From positions 1 to 64,000 of the forward strand of contig JASIRB010003059.1 in NCBI GenBank assembly GCA_030323885.1: 64,000 nucleotides of DNA. Reading direction: 5' to 3'. The notes beneath the pieces were generated by a model. That model searched no databases. It had not been told where the DNA came from and was given only the letters and a program-made list of their open reading frames with translations. The position numbers were made by a program, and so were the translations under genes. Below are positions 19,155 through 29,116 of this stretch, in pieces; within the stretch, counting starts at the first letter, position 1, and every line of letters starts with the position of its first letter. The stretch is from Branchipolynoe longqiensis. Lineage: Eukaryota; Annelida; Polychaeta; Phyllodocida; Polynoidae.

Positions 19155-19280
19155 TTTGTTTGTTGTTGTTTTACGTCCCAGCAACATCTAAGGTCATATC
19201 AGGACGGGTACCGTCTTGGGACAGTGCGCACTCATGGCGACCTTATAGTGCTGTCTCACTGGGAGACCAGGCCGGTACAG
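19155..19280 (-). repeat. SINE-1 antisense, tail half
   Basis: TTTGTTGTTGTTTTACGTCC then CAACATCTAAGGTCATATCA, broken off after GGGAGACCAGGCCGG. The TATG microsatellite follows. Confidence 0.75.
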
Positions 19281-19295
19281 TGATACACGCCAACA

Positions 19296-19299
<4 letters not shown>

Positions 19300-19326
<27 letters not shown>

Positions 19327-19424
19327 TGTATGTATGTATGTATGTATGTATGTACGTACGTACGTACGTACGTACGTACGTATGTATGTATGTATGCATG
19401 CATGCATGTATGTATGTATGTATG

Positions 19425-19455
<31 letters not shown>

Positions 19456-19484
19456 GTATGTATGTATGTATGTATGTATGTATG
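19300..19484. repeat. Microsatellite (TATG)n with a TACG block
   Basis: About 185 bp of TATG repeats; 19353-19380 is (TACG)n and 19395-19408 (CATG)n. These point changes spread over neighbouring units, so local homogenisation is likely. Open frames through it (YVCM-type) are artefacts. Confidence 0.95.
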
Positions 19485-19554
19485 TGAGTCATAGTTATAA
19501 ACTTATGTGATATATAACGTATTATACGAGAATAAAGTCGCGGAAAGGAACTAT

Positions 19555-19737
19555 AGTAAAACCTCTCTAATCGACCACCTCCACAGATCGACCACTCCTC
19601 TATATCGATCGCTTTATTTGGGTCCCAAACGATCGCCCATACGATAGTAACAATAACAAAAATCCCTAAACCAACCACCTCCCCAAATGGACCATTTAAA
19701 GTTGGTCACATACCAGTCGATTTTAAAGGTTTTACTG
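19555..19737 (+). repeat. MITE, CAGTAAAACC family, first of an adjacent pair
   Basis: Ends AGTAAAACCTCTCTAATCG and GGTTTTACTG; the interior has ACCACTCCTCTATATCGATC and CTTTATTTGGGTCCC. It abuts the next copy through a shared TA at 19738-19739. Confidence 0.75.
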
Positions 19738-19739
19738 TA

Positions 19740-19917
19740 CAGTAAAACCTTTCTAAATCGACCGACCTTGGGACCGACTTTAAGTAGTCCATTTAGGGAG
19801 GTGGTCGGGTTAGGGAATAAGAATATAGTTACAATGGTATTGTTGGGACCCAAATAAAGCGATTGACATCTAGGGGAGTGGTCGATCTGTGGAGGTGGTC
19901 AGTTAGAGAGGTTTTAC
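19740..19917 (-). repeat. MITE, CAGTAAAACC family, second of the pair, inverted
   Basis: Begins CAGTAAAACCTTTCTAAATC and ends AGAGAGGTTTTAC. Its interior is the reverse of the previous copy. TA at the junction fits a Tc1/mariner-type target (inference). Confidence 0.75.
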
Positions 19918-20300
19918 GGGAACCTCACTCACACAGGAGAATCTTTATATACAACGGCAGCGCAGCATTGTCGATAATGACCACCGTCGGCAAGTGTACG
20001 GCGGGCATCATCAGGCCGCCATGTTGACATGGAACGCACACGCTGGCACTGGCAATGTGGGCAGCATTGTCCACGGACACAATGCCTCAGATACTGTCAA
20101 CTTACTGTCATAACTGTCACACAAAAGACGGGACAATGCATATTGTATTTTGAGTAGGTTGATGGCAGTCAACACTAATATGCTATTATTACTCTCTTTT
20201 CTTCGTCTTAAAAATAAATAAATAAATAAATAAATAAAAAAAAATTTGTACCAGCGCATTCCATTCCAACAGAACGGGTACAATATATTCTTACTCTAAC
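19918..20300. other. Unassigned, with (AAAT)n
   Basis: No gene seen. (AAAT)n lies at about 20212-20240. Confidence 0.45.
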
Positions 20301-20304
20301 CCTC

Positions 20305-20352
20305 TCCACAGCTGATGACCTTAGATGTTGCCAGGACGTAACACTCCAACAA
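20305..20352 (+). repeat. SINE-1 tail fragment
   Basis: ATGACCTTAGATGTTGCCAG followed by GACGTAACACTCC. Confidence 0.65.
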
Positions 20353-20487
20353 CCAACCCTCCCACACGCTAGTTTGGTTATATTCATGTGTGATGCAGTC
20401 TACATGTGTGATGCAGTCTCCATCCTGTCTCATCCACTTGCAACCCCTAGTTATACTTATAGACAGGTGAACATAATTTACCATATA

Positions 20488-21047
20488 TGAGACTGTCTCA
20501 AAAGGTGCTAAGTAATATGGGACAAAACTTTGTCCATTGTAACGATCAAAATACTATCTGCTTATGCATTTGCTCAGGATAAACTGATTTGTTTTTTTAC
20601 ATGGTGTTTCATAATCCCAATAGAATACGTATTGATACGTATCAATAAAATAAAACAAAACACCCACAAGCCTATGATATGTAAATAGCAGTAGGCTAGT
20701 CTAGTAATAAGAGTAGAACAAAATAAAATACATATATGCCAAGAAAATAAAAATAAACTAACCATACCAACCAATTATGAAATGCAGGCAATCAAATAAC
20801 TTATCAGCAGCTACTGTGTGGTAAGATAACACCAACACTACAAATGGCCAGCATTGAAAACAAGCCTGGGTACCCAGGCTTATATGCTATGGACAGTATA
20901 AATACAGCCTCAATTAAAAAAACCTTTAAAAAATTGATTTGAAGCTAATGTCCTTGTGTTTTCAGTGTAACCGTTTCTGTGCTGTTTTGTGTCAATCGTT
21001 ACAATGGACAAAAAAATTATTAGTGATCACCTTTTGAGACAGACTCA
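20488..21047. repeat. MITE with TGAGACTGTCTCAAAAGG ends
   Basis: Terminal repeats of about 25 bp: TGAGACTGTCTCAAAAGGTG and its complement, plus a second inverted pair TTTGTCCATTGTAACGAT inside. TATA stands at both edges, so a TA target is likely. Interior AT-rich, no transposase. Confidence 0.75.
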
Positions 21048-21602
21048 TATATAAAACTCGAGTAAAAGATTGTCCCCATCCCTTTTTTTCTTTTTAAACC
21101 ACAAAACAAAAAAAACGTTGAAATTCCACCCACCTCGTGTAAAAGTCTAATCCTAGTATTTCATGGAACACTGGTCAGCATTGGTGGGTCAAGGCTAGGC
21201 TATCGAGATACTAGCATGCACATAGAAATAATACCCGTTACAAAACCCGCAATGATTAACCGTTATGTGCTGATATTTACAGAACAACTACCAAACTAAG
21301 TTGTATATATGGCATAAGCACTTATGGTACTGTTAACTGGAATTCAACATAAAAGTATCATTCTACCCTAGCAGGCAGTTATTTTGTAGATAAATATTTA
21401 ATCGGGGCCATAATTCTTTCTCCTTTTGTTATTTATTATTTTATATATTTATTTGGATCTATTTTGTCCACTTTCTCATACAAAGCATGAATTTCATCCC
21501 TTCGAAAATGTCACTTGTGCAATATTAGTCAGCCCCCTAAATTCAACGCAAAAAAAGGTATAACAATTCAACCTTTACATGAGGATATATGGTATGTGAT
21601 CG
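21048..21602. other. Unassigned sequence
   Basis: AT-rich; nothing recognised. Confidence 0.4.
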
Positions 21603-21746
21603 ATGACCGGATCGGTAGAGTGCGGGCCTCGCGTGCGGAAGGTCGGTTCCCGGTCGAGTCAAACCAATGATTAATAAAAATCGATACTTGTCGCTTCCTA
21701 GCCTGGCGCTCGTCATTAATAGGATAGGGCAAGGACTGGTTAGCAT
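21603..21746 (+). repeat. SINE-1 sense, head part
   Basis: Contains the tRNA-like head CCGGATCGGTAGAGTGCGGG with a B-box remnant (GGTCGGTTCCCGG), then the body to GGACTGGTTAGC, where it is truncated. Confidence 0.75.
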
Positions 21747-21970
21747 CTACACACCTACTGATGATGTGGTGTCATTCCTCTAAGTCACCACTTTTTCTTT
21801 TTACGTAAGAAAACTTTAAACACTGCATACATGTAATGTGTACAAATAATGCCCTAAACAAATACATTTTTTGCACGCTTTTAGCAGTTTCTAACCCAAG
21901 GTATTATTGAGTGTCACATGAAACATGTTACATGAAACATTTATGACCATCCCATGAACATCAGAAGTTA

Positions 21971-22634
21971 AGGGGCTGTCACATTAGGTTATTTTTGGGA
22001 GCGTATGGTGGCGTAGGCGCGTTACGTCATATACGTTGGCATACGCTGTATACGCTACTCATACGCTACGCATACGCTACTCATACGCCGCCAGATGCCG
22101 GCTTATGAGGCATACGCCGCCATACGCTTTCATAAATCCGTCCGTCCACATTTTTTTGTGCATGCTCAAAAAATCTCGACCTGTGAGGGCGTATGGCCCA
22201 TACGCTGCTCATACGGCGGCATACGCTCCTCATATGCCGGTGTACGCTCCTCGTACGCTAGGGTTACGCCGGCATAGGTTTTTCATACGCTCAACTTGTG
22301 TCACCGGCGTATCTCTAGCGTATGTAGCGTACGCATAACCTACGAGTTACGTATGGGAGCGTACTCCTAGCGTATGCCCAGCGTATGCCATAGGTCTCGA
22401 CATCGATCTTGACTCATACGCTACTCATACGCAATGCGTACGTTACTCGTACGCTCCACATGCCAATCAAAACCGTCACAAAATGTCACAGCACGCTCCC
22501 ATACGCTCCTCATAGGTTCCACATATGCTCAAAACCACCCAAAAGGTCACCAAATGTCATCATAAACCGGCACGCGCAGGACCTACGTAGGTTTTCAATA
22601 CGCTCCAGCCATATGCCGTAATGTGACAGGGCCT
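21971..22634. repeat. Fold-back MITE FB2
   Basis: Ends AGGGGCTGTCACATTA and the complement of AGGCCCTGTCACATTA; TTA duplicated at 21968-21970 and 22635-22637. The interior is a dense array of CATACGCT and AGCGTATG variants around a central hairpin TTTTTTTGTGCATGCTCAAA (about 22150). No ORF with a domain. Confidence 0.8.
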
Positions 22635-22639
22635 TTAGG

Positions 22640-22982
22640 GAAGTGTTCCAAGATTACTTTGAAATATGTGCACAAGATCAAAAACTAATATGCATATAGG
22701 GTGTTTACCGGTCGTCGCACGGGTCAGGGAAACGGTACACTGAAGGACTTTCTGTACTTATTTCTTCATTACTTAGCTCGTAATTACTGGTTAAAAGGTT
22801 ACATAAAAAACTGTAAACAAACTATTTTAGAGTATGAAAATGGATGTACACACCTTAGTGGGTATGTGATCCTATTAAAGTAACTTCTTAGGAGTATTTT
22901 GGTCTTTATTGCATTAGAAAATGTTACATATTAGCTCCAGGCTTTTACTTTAACTGAGCAGTGTTTAGCTCTTTTGTGGCAA
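22640..22982. other. Unassigned sequence
   Basis: Nothing recognised. Confidence 0.4.
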
Positions 22983-23487
22983 CTTTTTGGTGGCCATCTT
23001 GGATTTATGCCTGCCATCTTGGATTTAGATCATTCCATTCAAAGGTAGAATTGACAAGGATTCTGAAAATAAATACTTTGTTAGAGGTAACTCTGGTATT
23101 TTAAAAGCTATAAAGCATTTATTACCAGATTTCATGTGTTACAAAGTGATGTCTGGGATGTCAATTTGGCCAATTATATTTTAACCTGTGGCAGCCATAT
23201 TGGATTTGTATTTAATCAATGTAACCTCCTAATTAATCCTAGTAATAAGGATTTACATTAACCATGGTTTGTAGTACTTAATATAGGTATATAATAAGTA
23301 TATTTCAACATTCAAGGTCTTTTTAAAAGGAAATATATCTAACTTCGGGTGACTTTTTGATGGGCATCTTGGATTTATGTCCACCATCTTAGATTTAGAT
23401 CAATCCATTCAAAGGTTGAGTTGACAAGGATTCTGAAAATATATACTTTGTTATAGGTAATTTTGGTATTTTAAGAGCTATAAAGCA
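22983..23487. repeat. Direct repeat pair rich in GCCATCTTGGATTT
   Basis: Two copies of about 134 bp at 22983-23116 and 23354-23487 (GACAAGGATTCTGAAAAT; GCTATAAAGCATTT). Each starts with two GCCATCTTGGATTT-like motifs, and a further one (GCCATATTGGATTT) lies at 23201. The spacing of 371 bp suggests a duplicated unit. Confidence 0.7.
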
Positions 23488-23569
23488 TTTGTAGTAGTCT
23501 GCACTGACCTCTCATGCAAGTAACCACATAGACAGGTAGGCATGGGTAGTGTATTGATATCAGGGAGCC

Positions 23570-23690
23570 TAGGTGGTGTAATGGTTAGCACACTGGCTCG
23601 GAATGCAAAGAGATGTGGGTTCGAGTCCCGCTCTAGGCACAATATTTCCCATTTTCATCACCCCCCATGACACATTTATCACCAGATTTA
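23570..23690 (+). repeat. SINE-3 (tRNA-derived), copy 1
   Basis: A tRNA-like head with pairable ends (GCCTAGG and TCTAGGC), A-box-like TGGTGTAATGGTTAGC and B box GGGTTCGAGTCCCGC. The anticodon arm does not fold, and the 3' flank (GCACAATATTTCCCATTTTC) is shared with 28858-28975, so it is a SINE, not a functional tRNA. Confidence 0.7.
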
Positions 23691-23880
23691 GGGAAAAAAA
23701 TAACCCACATGACCACTTTTTATCGCCCAGTATTAGTGAGTTTTCCTGTTGTCAATTTCCATGAAAATGGACAATCTTAGGCCATGCTTTGGTCTATAAC
23801 TTTTCAATGAATAGAGATAGAAAGGTGAGGTTTAGTCCATTGAATTTGTCAGAAAATGGCCTATCAGATTAGGCTATGTA

Positions 23881-24108
23881 CAGGGATGAAAGTGCTATCC
23901 GGGAAAAAAAGCGGAAATGCTGATATTCTCCCATAGGTTTAGAATAGTCAGGGAATCGCGGAAAATTCCCTGAAGTCGGGTTACATATATATATTGGTAT
24001 ACGCTGATAGGCCTGTGGTCGCAGCACCACATATTAGTATACGCTGATGGTGCTGTGGGATTGAAAAATCCCGGAAATCCGCGGAATCGCGGAGATCTTT
24101 CATCCCTG
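23881..24108. repeat. MITE, CAGGGATGAAAG family, copy 2
   Basis: CAGGGATGAAAGTGCTATCC at the left and GGAGATCTTTCATCCCTG at the right, with TA at both edges. Inside are GAATCGCGG motifs and a repeated ATATTGGTATACGCTGAT / ATATTAGTATACGCTGAT. Confidence 0.75.
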
Positions 24109-24212
24109 TATTTGGGAGTGGCAATACCAAATACATCTATTTGCTGTTAAACACCCTAAAGCATAAATATTTGTTCATCCCCTGTGGTGTTTGTTTCATC
24201 ATAAAGGAATTT

Positions 24213-24232
24213 CCCCCCCCCCCCCCCCCCCC
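24213..24232. repeat. C homopolymer
   Basis: About 20 consecutive C; length may be unreliable in the assembly. Confidence 0.85.
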
Positions 24233-24424
24233 TCTTCCATGTCACGCATGTTTCAGTATCACAATTTTGTATGTTCTCTGTTCTACTCTCAAGTGGACGA
24301 ACCCTCATAAAATTGCACTGGTGGAGACTTAGAAATAAATTAATACTTAAGACCATTTTGCTAAGATAGGGCAAGTACTGGTTTGGTCAATATCACTAAT
24401 CAGGATGTTTGTAATGGCTTTACG

Positions 24425-24590
24425 TCCTAGCAACAATTAAGGTCATATTAGAATATTGGTCACAGTGCTGGTATCACGGTCTCCCCAGGGGGCAACACTA
24501 TGAAGTCGTCATCACTGTGCTGTCATAAGTCGGTGGTACCTGTCCAGATATGACCATATGATATGTGATATGAGTTAGATGTTCAACAAA
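24425..24590. repeat. SINE-1, rearranged copy
   Basis: An antisense tail (24425-24455) is joined to a sense body and tail (24470-24570, AAGTCGTCATCACTGTGCTG), as if by an internal inversion or nested insertion with later loss. Confidence 0.6.
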
Positions 24591-25063
24591 TAAAGCCCCA
24601 ACCAACAACTAAGCTTAGAACGGTACCCCAGGTTTTTAAGTAGAATTGATCCAGCGAGTCAAATTCACCGAATAGGATAATCTGGGATTTGGAACTAACT
24701 GGCAAATTATTTCAGTATCCATTTGCCAGTAACCGTAGCCTAGTCATCTAACCATTCAAATTTCCAATCGGTCATAAGCAGCCCTGGAATGTGGACTTAG
24801 GTGCAACACTGCAGGGTTCAAACCGCAGAACACGTTATTACTGCACCAACTTGTGACCAAGTATGTATATAAGCACAACACAGTCACAGACCATCTTTAT
24901 TTCAGCACTCGTGGAATTAAAAGAATATTCCTCTGAATCTTATATTATCCATCACTAAATATTACAAAGGAATTAAAAACCACAACACCGGTGAACGTTA
25001 TATATATTATTCGATTGCCAGAACTATGCCTCATACATTACATATGTCAAGACACGCTAGAGA
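24591..25063. other. Unassigned sequence
   Basis: Nothing recognised. Confidence 0.4.
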
Positions 25064-25437
25064 AATGCTAAATGTATGTTAGACGTATGTTATCCATACG
25101 TTGTCAGTACACAGAGTGTACGTTCCCACTGCCTTTAACGTAGGGCAACGTAGTGAACAACGTTTGTCTAATGTACATTGACGTACGCCTAACGTATACA
25201 TAACGTACAACCGAGGTAAAATCCACACGTTGTCGAATGTTGCCATACGTCAAAAGTTTTGTGAATGCACAAAACTTTGCCAACCCCCTGATACGCGACG
25301 CCATATCTCAACGAATGTCGATGTACATTGACTTATACCAACAAGCGCCTAACGCATGTATAACGCATAACGACGTATCCCGACATAGCAGCCAAAAATC
25401 ACACACGTTGGCATGATGTGTCGTAATGTGACAGCCC
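25064..25437. repeat. Fold-back MITE FB4, left end lost
   Basis: The right end is CGTAATGTGACAGCCCT followed by TTA. The interior repeats ACGTATG and TAACGTA, with a central hairpin AGTTTTGTGAATGCACAAAA (about 25254). No matching left terminus was found. Confidence 0.6.
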
Positions 25438-26100
25438 TTTAAGAGACCGACAGAGACCCCAGTTCCTTGCCGGGCACCCCGGCCTCCGGCTCCGGGTCAT
25501 CTGCCAACCTCTGGCTCTGGCCCGCCACAACCACTGAACCAGACTCGAGACCAGTGAGTGCTTATTGTATGCAGCATTTCTGACAAGTGTAAGCTGCGTG
25601 TTATGTAGTTTATTTGAAACTGTACACCTGTGCGTGTGTGAGAGCAGACAGTTCGGGGAATCCAATCGTCGTTAGTCAACTTAGTCACAAGCTATTACTA
25701 TTACTAGTAGTAGTAGGCAGAACCATCGTCCCTTCTCAGCATCAGCCGCCAACATCACCGTCGGCGGTGGGAGCATTATCCTTTGTTTATAAGTTCACAC
25801 AACTTGAAAACTTACCCCGAAATGTTGTTGCACGGGCCTGTAAGGTGTCCTGGCTCTTGTTGCAGGTGTGTGAGAGTAAACCCGTGGCCTAGAAGAGCCC
25901 AATCCTAGCGCCACCGTAGCCCGACCAAATCCTCTCCTCTCCGACTCTCGACCCTCTCTGAAAACAAAGATGGCGCGGCTCAAGTATTTGCGGAATTTCC
26001 CTCCCCAGCCAGTGACGTCACGATGATTCCTGGGTGCGTTCGCGTAGTTGCGCTCGGCGGGAACCTGTGTTGACATCGGTTTTATTATCCATTTTTGAGC
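25438..26100. promoter_or_regulatory. CpG-rich stretch with CRE-like and YY1-like sites, possible promoter
   Basis: Positions 25880-26075 are clearly richer in CG than the neighbourhood and contain GTGACGTCACG (CRE-like, about 26010) and AAAGATGGCGCGG (YY1-like, about 25966). An ATG in a good context there opens only 18 codons. It could be a host promoter or first exon, or another MITE interior. No gene could be assigned on either strand. Confidence 0.3.
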
Positions 26101-26103
26101 TTC

Positions 26104-26494
26104 AAGCTAAGATTCCATATACGCGGTATGTGGCATGCGAATGCCGTATATGCGCATATATATATATGCCAACCCCCAATAGCTGATGTTTACTTTTTGT
26201 GCTTGGGGATTGTTAAACAAACAAACCAAAAAAGATACCCATGACAATTTTGGGGTTTTTTGCTCCAAATTTGTGAAGGAATGTCAAAGCTACTATAGTT
26301 TTCTATGGCAAACGGAGCAGTATTCGCATTCGCACTGATTGGTCCATGGGTCGATCTATTTGCCGCATTCGCATTCACGTTCACAATCGCATTCGGACGT
26401 ATGGAAGCACTACTATGCCTTTACATGTTTTTCAAAAATTTTCTGCATTCGCATTCACATACCACATACTGCGTATATGGAATCTTAGCTTAAC
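26104..26494. repeat. MITE, AAGCTAAGATTCCATAT family, copy 2
   Basis: Ends CAAGCTAAGATTCCATATAC and the complement of TTAAGCTAAGATTCCATATA; sub-terminal GTATGTGG/CCACATAC. The interior repeats GCATTCGCATTC and shares GGTCCATGGGTCGATC with copy 1 at 13586. Confidence 0.75.
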
Positions 26495-26808
26495 AGCATA
26501 GCGCTGACACATAAAACATCACAAAATATTTTGCTTTCATTGGATTACGCAGATTTAAATAGTAGGGCCTATATCGAATGTGCTGTGCAATGCCACACCA
26601 TTAGGTCTATGCACTTCAGATCATTATGGAGGGCTGCATATATCTTGGACCGGACAAAATCATGAAAATGGCAGGATCAGTAATTGTGTTGGTTGACTTC
26701 CCATGCAGGAAGTTGTGGGTTCAAACCCCGGCTGAGTCAAACCCAGTGACATACCAAATTCATTCTTGTTCCTACCAAGCCTGGTGCTTGACATAAATAA
26801 TAGGATAG

Positions 26809-27160
26809 CGGAGCCAGGTGTAGCTCAGGTGGTAGCGTGTCCACTTGTGAAGCTGTCGGTCATTCGATATATATCCTTGTCAGTGGACCTCTTTTGCAGT
26901 TTGGGCTATTTCCCATTCCAACCAGTGGTTCGCAACTGGTTTATCAAAGGCTGTGGTATGTGCTGTCCTATCTGTGGGAAAGTGCATATAAAACACCACT
27001 TGTTGTTTCTCGGAAAGAGTAGCCTATGTGGTGACAGTGGGTTTCCTCCAAAGAAATATGCCAAAATGACCATATGTTTGACGGCCAATAGTGAATGATA
27101 CAACACTCAATGTGCTCTAGAGGCGTCATTAAATAAAACAAGCTTTACTCTTACTTTTTT
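26809..27160 (+). repeat. SINE-2, mollusc-type, complete
   Basis: 352 bp flanked by a 14-bp duplication AAATAATAGGATAG. The A box is TAGCTCAGGTGGTAGCG. The 3' part has GCATATAAAACACCACTTGT, ATGTTTGACGGCCAATAG and CAATGTGCTCTAGAGGCGTC, ending in (CTTA)-like repeats. From memory this tail recurs in mollusc genomes. The weak open frame at 26766-27098 is not a gene. Confidence 0.85.
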
Positions 27161-27282
27161 AAATAATAGGATAGGGAAAGGATTGGTTTACTCAGAATCG
27201 GGATAATGTGATTGAATGGGATATCGAATAATGGTGCCAGCAGCCCAGTATTCCAGTGGGGCAGCACTATAATGCTACCATG

Positions 27283-27625
27283 TTTGTTTGTTGTTGTTTT
27301 ACATCCTAGCAACATCTAAGGTTATATCAGTACGGGTACTGACTTGGGACAGTGCGCACTGATGGCGACTTTATAGTGCTGCCCGACTGGGAGACCAGGC
27401 TGCCAGCACCATGACTTGATATCCCACTCAGTCACATTATCCTGACACTGAGCCAACCAGTCCTTGCCCTATCCTATTAATGCCAAGCACCAGGCTAGGA
27501 AGCAACAAGTATAAATTTTTAAGTCATTGGTTTGACTCGACCAGGATTCGAACCCACAAACTCATGGGTTCGGATCTCCACAAACAGAAGACAGACGCTC
27601 AACTCAATCGGCCATCCCGTCTGGT
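27283..27625 (-). repeat. SINE-1 antisense, nearly complete
   Basis: 343 bp flanked by TAATGCTACCATG / TAATGCTCCCATG. It runs from the tail (TTGTTGTTGTTTTACATCC) to the tRNA-like head (complement of TTGAGTTGAGCGTC region). Confidence 0.85.
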
Positions 27626-27690
27626 TAATGCTCCCATGAGTGTCCAAGTCAGTACCTATTCTCATATTACCTTAGATGTTGTCAGGGCAT

Positions 27691-28857
27691 AACTCCCAAA
27701 CAAAGAAACACAATAGCATTTGTTGAAGTACAACACAGGTGAACACTAGCAGGACAGGTGAGACGTGGTGGGTAGTTACAATACGTAAGTCAGATGCATA
27801 GAGATATAATACGCAGATAAACTATATACTCAGCCTATTCACAGAGTGGCGCCATCTAGTGTGTGAAGCCAGCACTAGTACATCCTAAAGGTGTAGAAAA
27901 GCCCGAATTACATATCAGCACCATCAATAGACCAGATCACCGTTCCGACTGCGCATGCGCCAAAAACGGCATTGGCAGCAAAGCAAATGCGTAGAGCCAT
28001 TGAGTTAGCTGATACGCATAGGGAAAAACTTTGATTTTATTCAAAATTAATAAATATACATAAGAATTTGGCATAAACATGTATGCACACATGCAATATA
28101 ATGATCTGATGAATATATCTAAGACAAAACTAGCCATAGTTAAACATTTTGAGCTAAGAAACATACAATTCCACACAAAACAATCAGTCACTTTAAGGCT
28201 GCTATCCACATCACCATTATTAATTCTTGTTCTAAATATTAAAATGCCAAATGTGTCAACCAATATCTGATTAACCGTACTCATTCTCTAGTTGTACATA
28301 TGCCATTAACCATAGGATATAAATAAAAACATGAATAAAATAAGTAAAACTGACTCTGGCTATGGCGCTAGCACTAGTCTGAGTGCTCAGATTTATCTAA
28401 ATCTAAATGCACATGGCATATGATGTACTGATTATATTGATGTAAATGGAATGTTGGATAAACAATTAACATCTGAATTTATTATATATATATTTTTAGT
28501 TGGTATTCTATGTTTCAAAGAAGAGCTGAGATGAGCTGAAACTAGCACATTTCATAGCTGCACCCACTGTCTTAGCATTAGCCATGTGCTTCGTGAGGGT
28601 TTGTTTTTCTTCCACGCATCCCACAATGCACCGCGCGGCTGGAATGGCGATGTAGTCTATTAACTAATGCGATATTGATTTGAAAGATGACTCATTGAGG
28701 TGTGGGAATATTAGCATATTATACTCTAAGCGGAACACCAGATAGGTAGAATTATCACGGATCCCATAAGATTCTTGACTTGTTTTCTCTTTCATGCTTA
28801 GTTATGCCAGAGACCAGGTCAAAATGCGAAGTAGGTGTGATTGCATTGAGAACACAC
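27691..28857. other. Unassigned, long AT-rich stretch
   Basis: About 1.2 kb without recognised repeat or gene. A 115-residue minus-strand frame at 27937-28284 is AT-driven and has no domain I recognise. An AT-rich run lies near 28480-28495. Confidence 0.4.
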
Positions 28858-28975
28858 TTATATATAAGTTAATGGGTAGGATGCTTGCCCAAAATGGCAA
28901 TAAGTGTGAGTTCGAATCCTGCTATAGGTGCAATGTTCCTTCCTTTTCATCATCTCCGTGACAATACATGTTATA
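28858..28975 (+). repeat. SINE-3, copy 2
   Basis: GTGAGTTCGAATCCTGC (B box) and then GGTGCAATGTTCCTTCC and TTTTCATCATCTCCGTGACA, parallel to 23620-23680. Confidence 0.6.
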
Positions 28976-29116
28976 AATATTTTAAATAGAAATTTCAGAT
29001 TAAAAGATGCTAATGGGTTGTTTATAGTGGACAAGCCAAACATAGAAAAGGCCTCTAGAAAAAGATTTGACGGCATCGTTTGTTAATAGCAGACATCCAT
29101 TTGGAATCAATCATTC

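Larger units (their letters stand above)
26685..27690 (+). repeat. SINE-1 sense copy with two nested SINEs
   Basis: Its pieces are 26685-26808 (head eroded, GGTTCAAACCCC B box), 27161-27282 and 27626-27690 (tail). The gaps are SINE-2 (26809-27160) and an antisense SINE-1 (27283-27625), each flanked by clear duplications. Confidence 0.8.

Noticed and set aside
19127..19678. Open frames with YVCM or HTYI repeats
   Set aside because: They come from the (TATG)n microsatellite.
22036..22338. Tyr/Ala/His-rich frames
   Set aside because: They are translations of the CATACGC motif array in FB2.
23573..23645. Functional tRNA gene
   Set aside because: Acceptor, D and T arms pair, but the anticodon arm does not fold, and the 3' flank is repeated at 28920, so it is a SINE head.
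26766..27098. 110-codon frame with a CxxC motif
   Set aside because: It falls within SINE-2 and is bounded by the SINE duplications.
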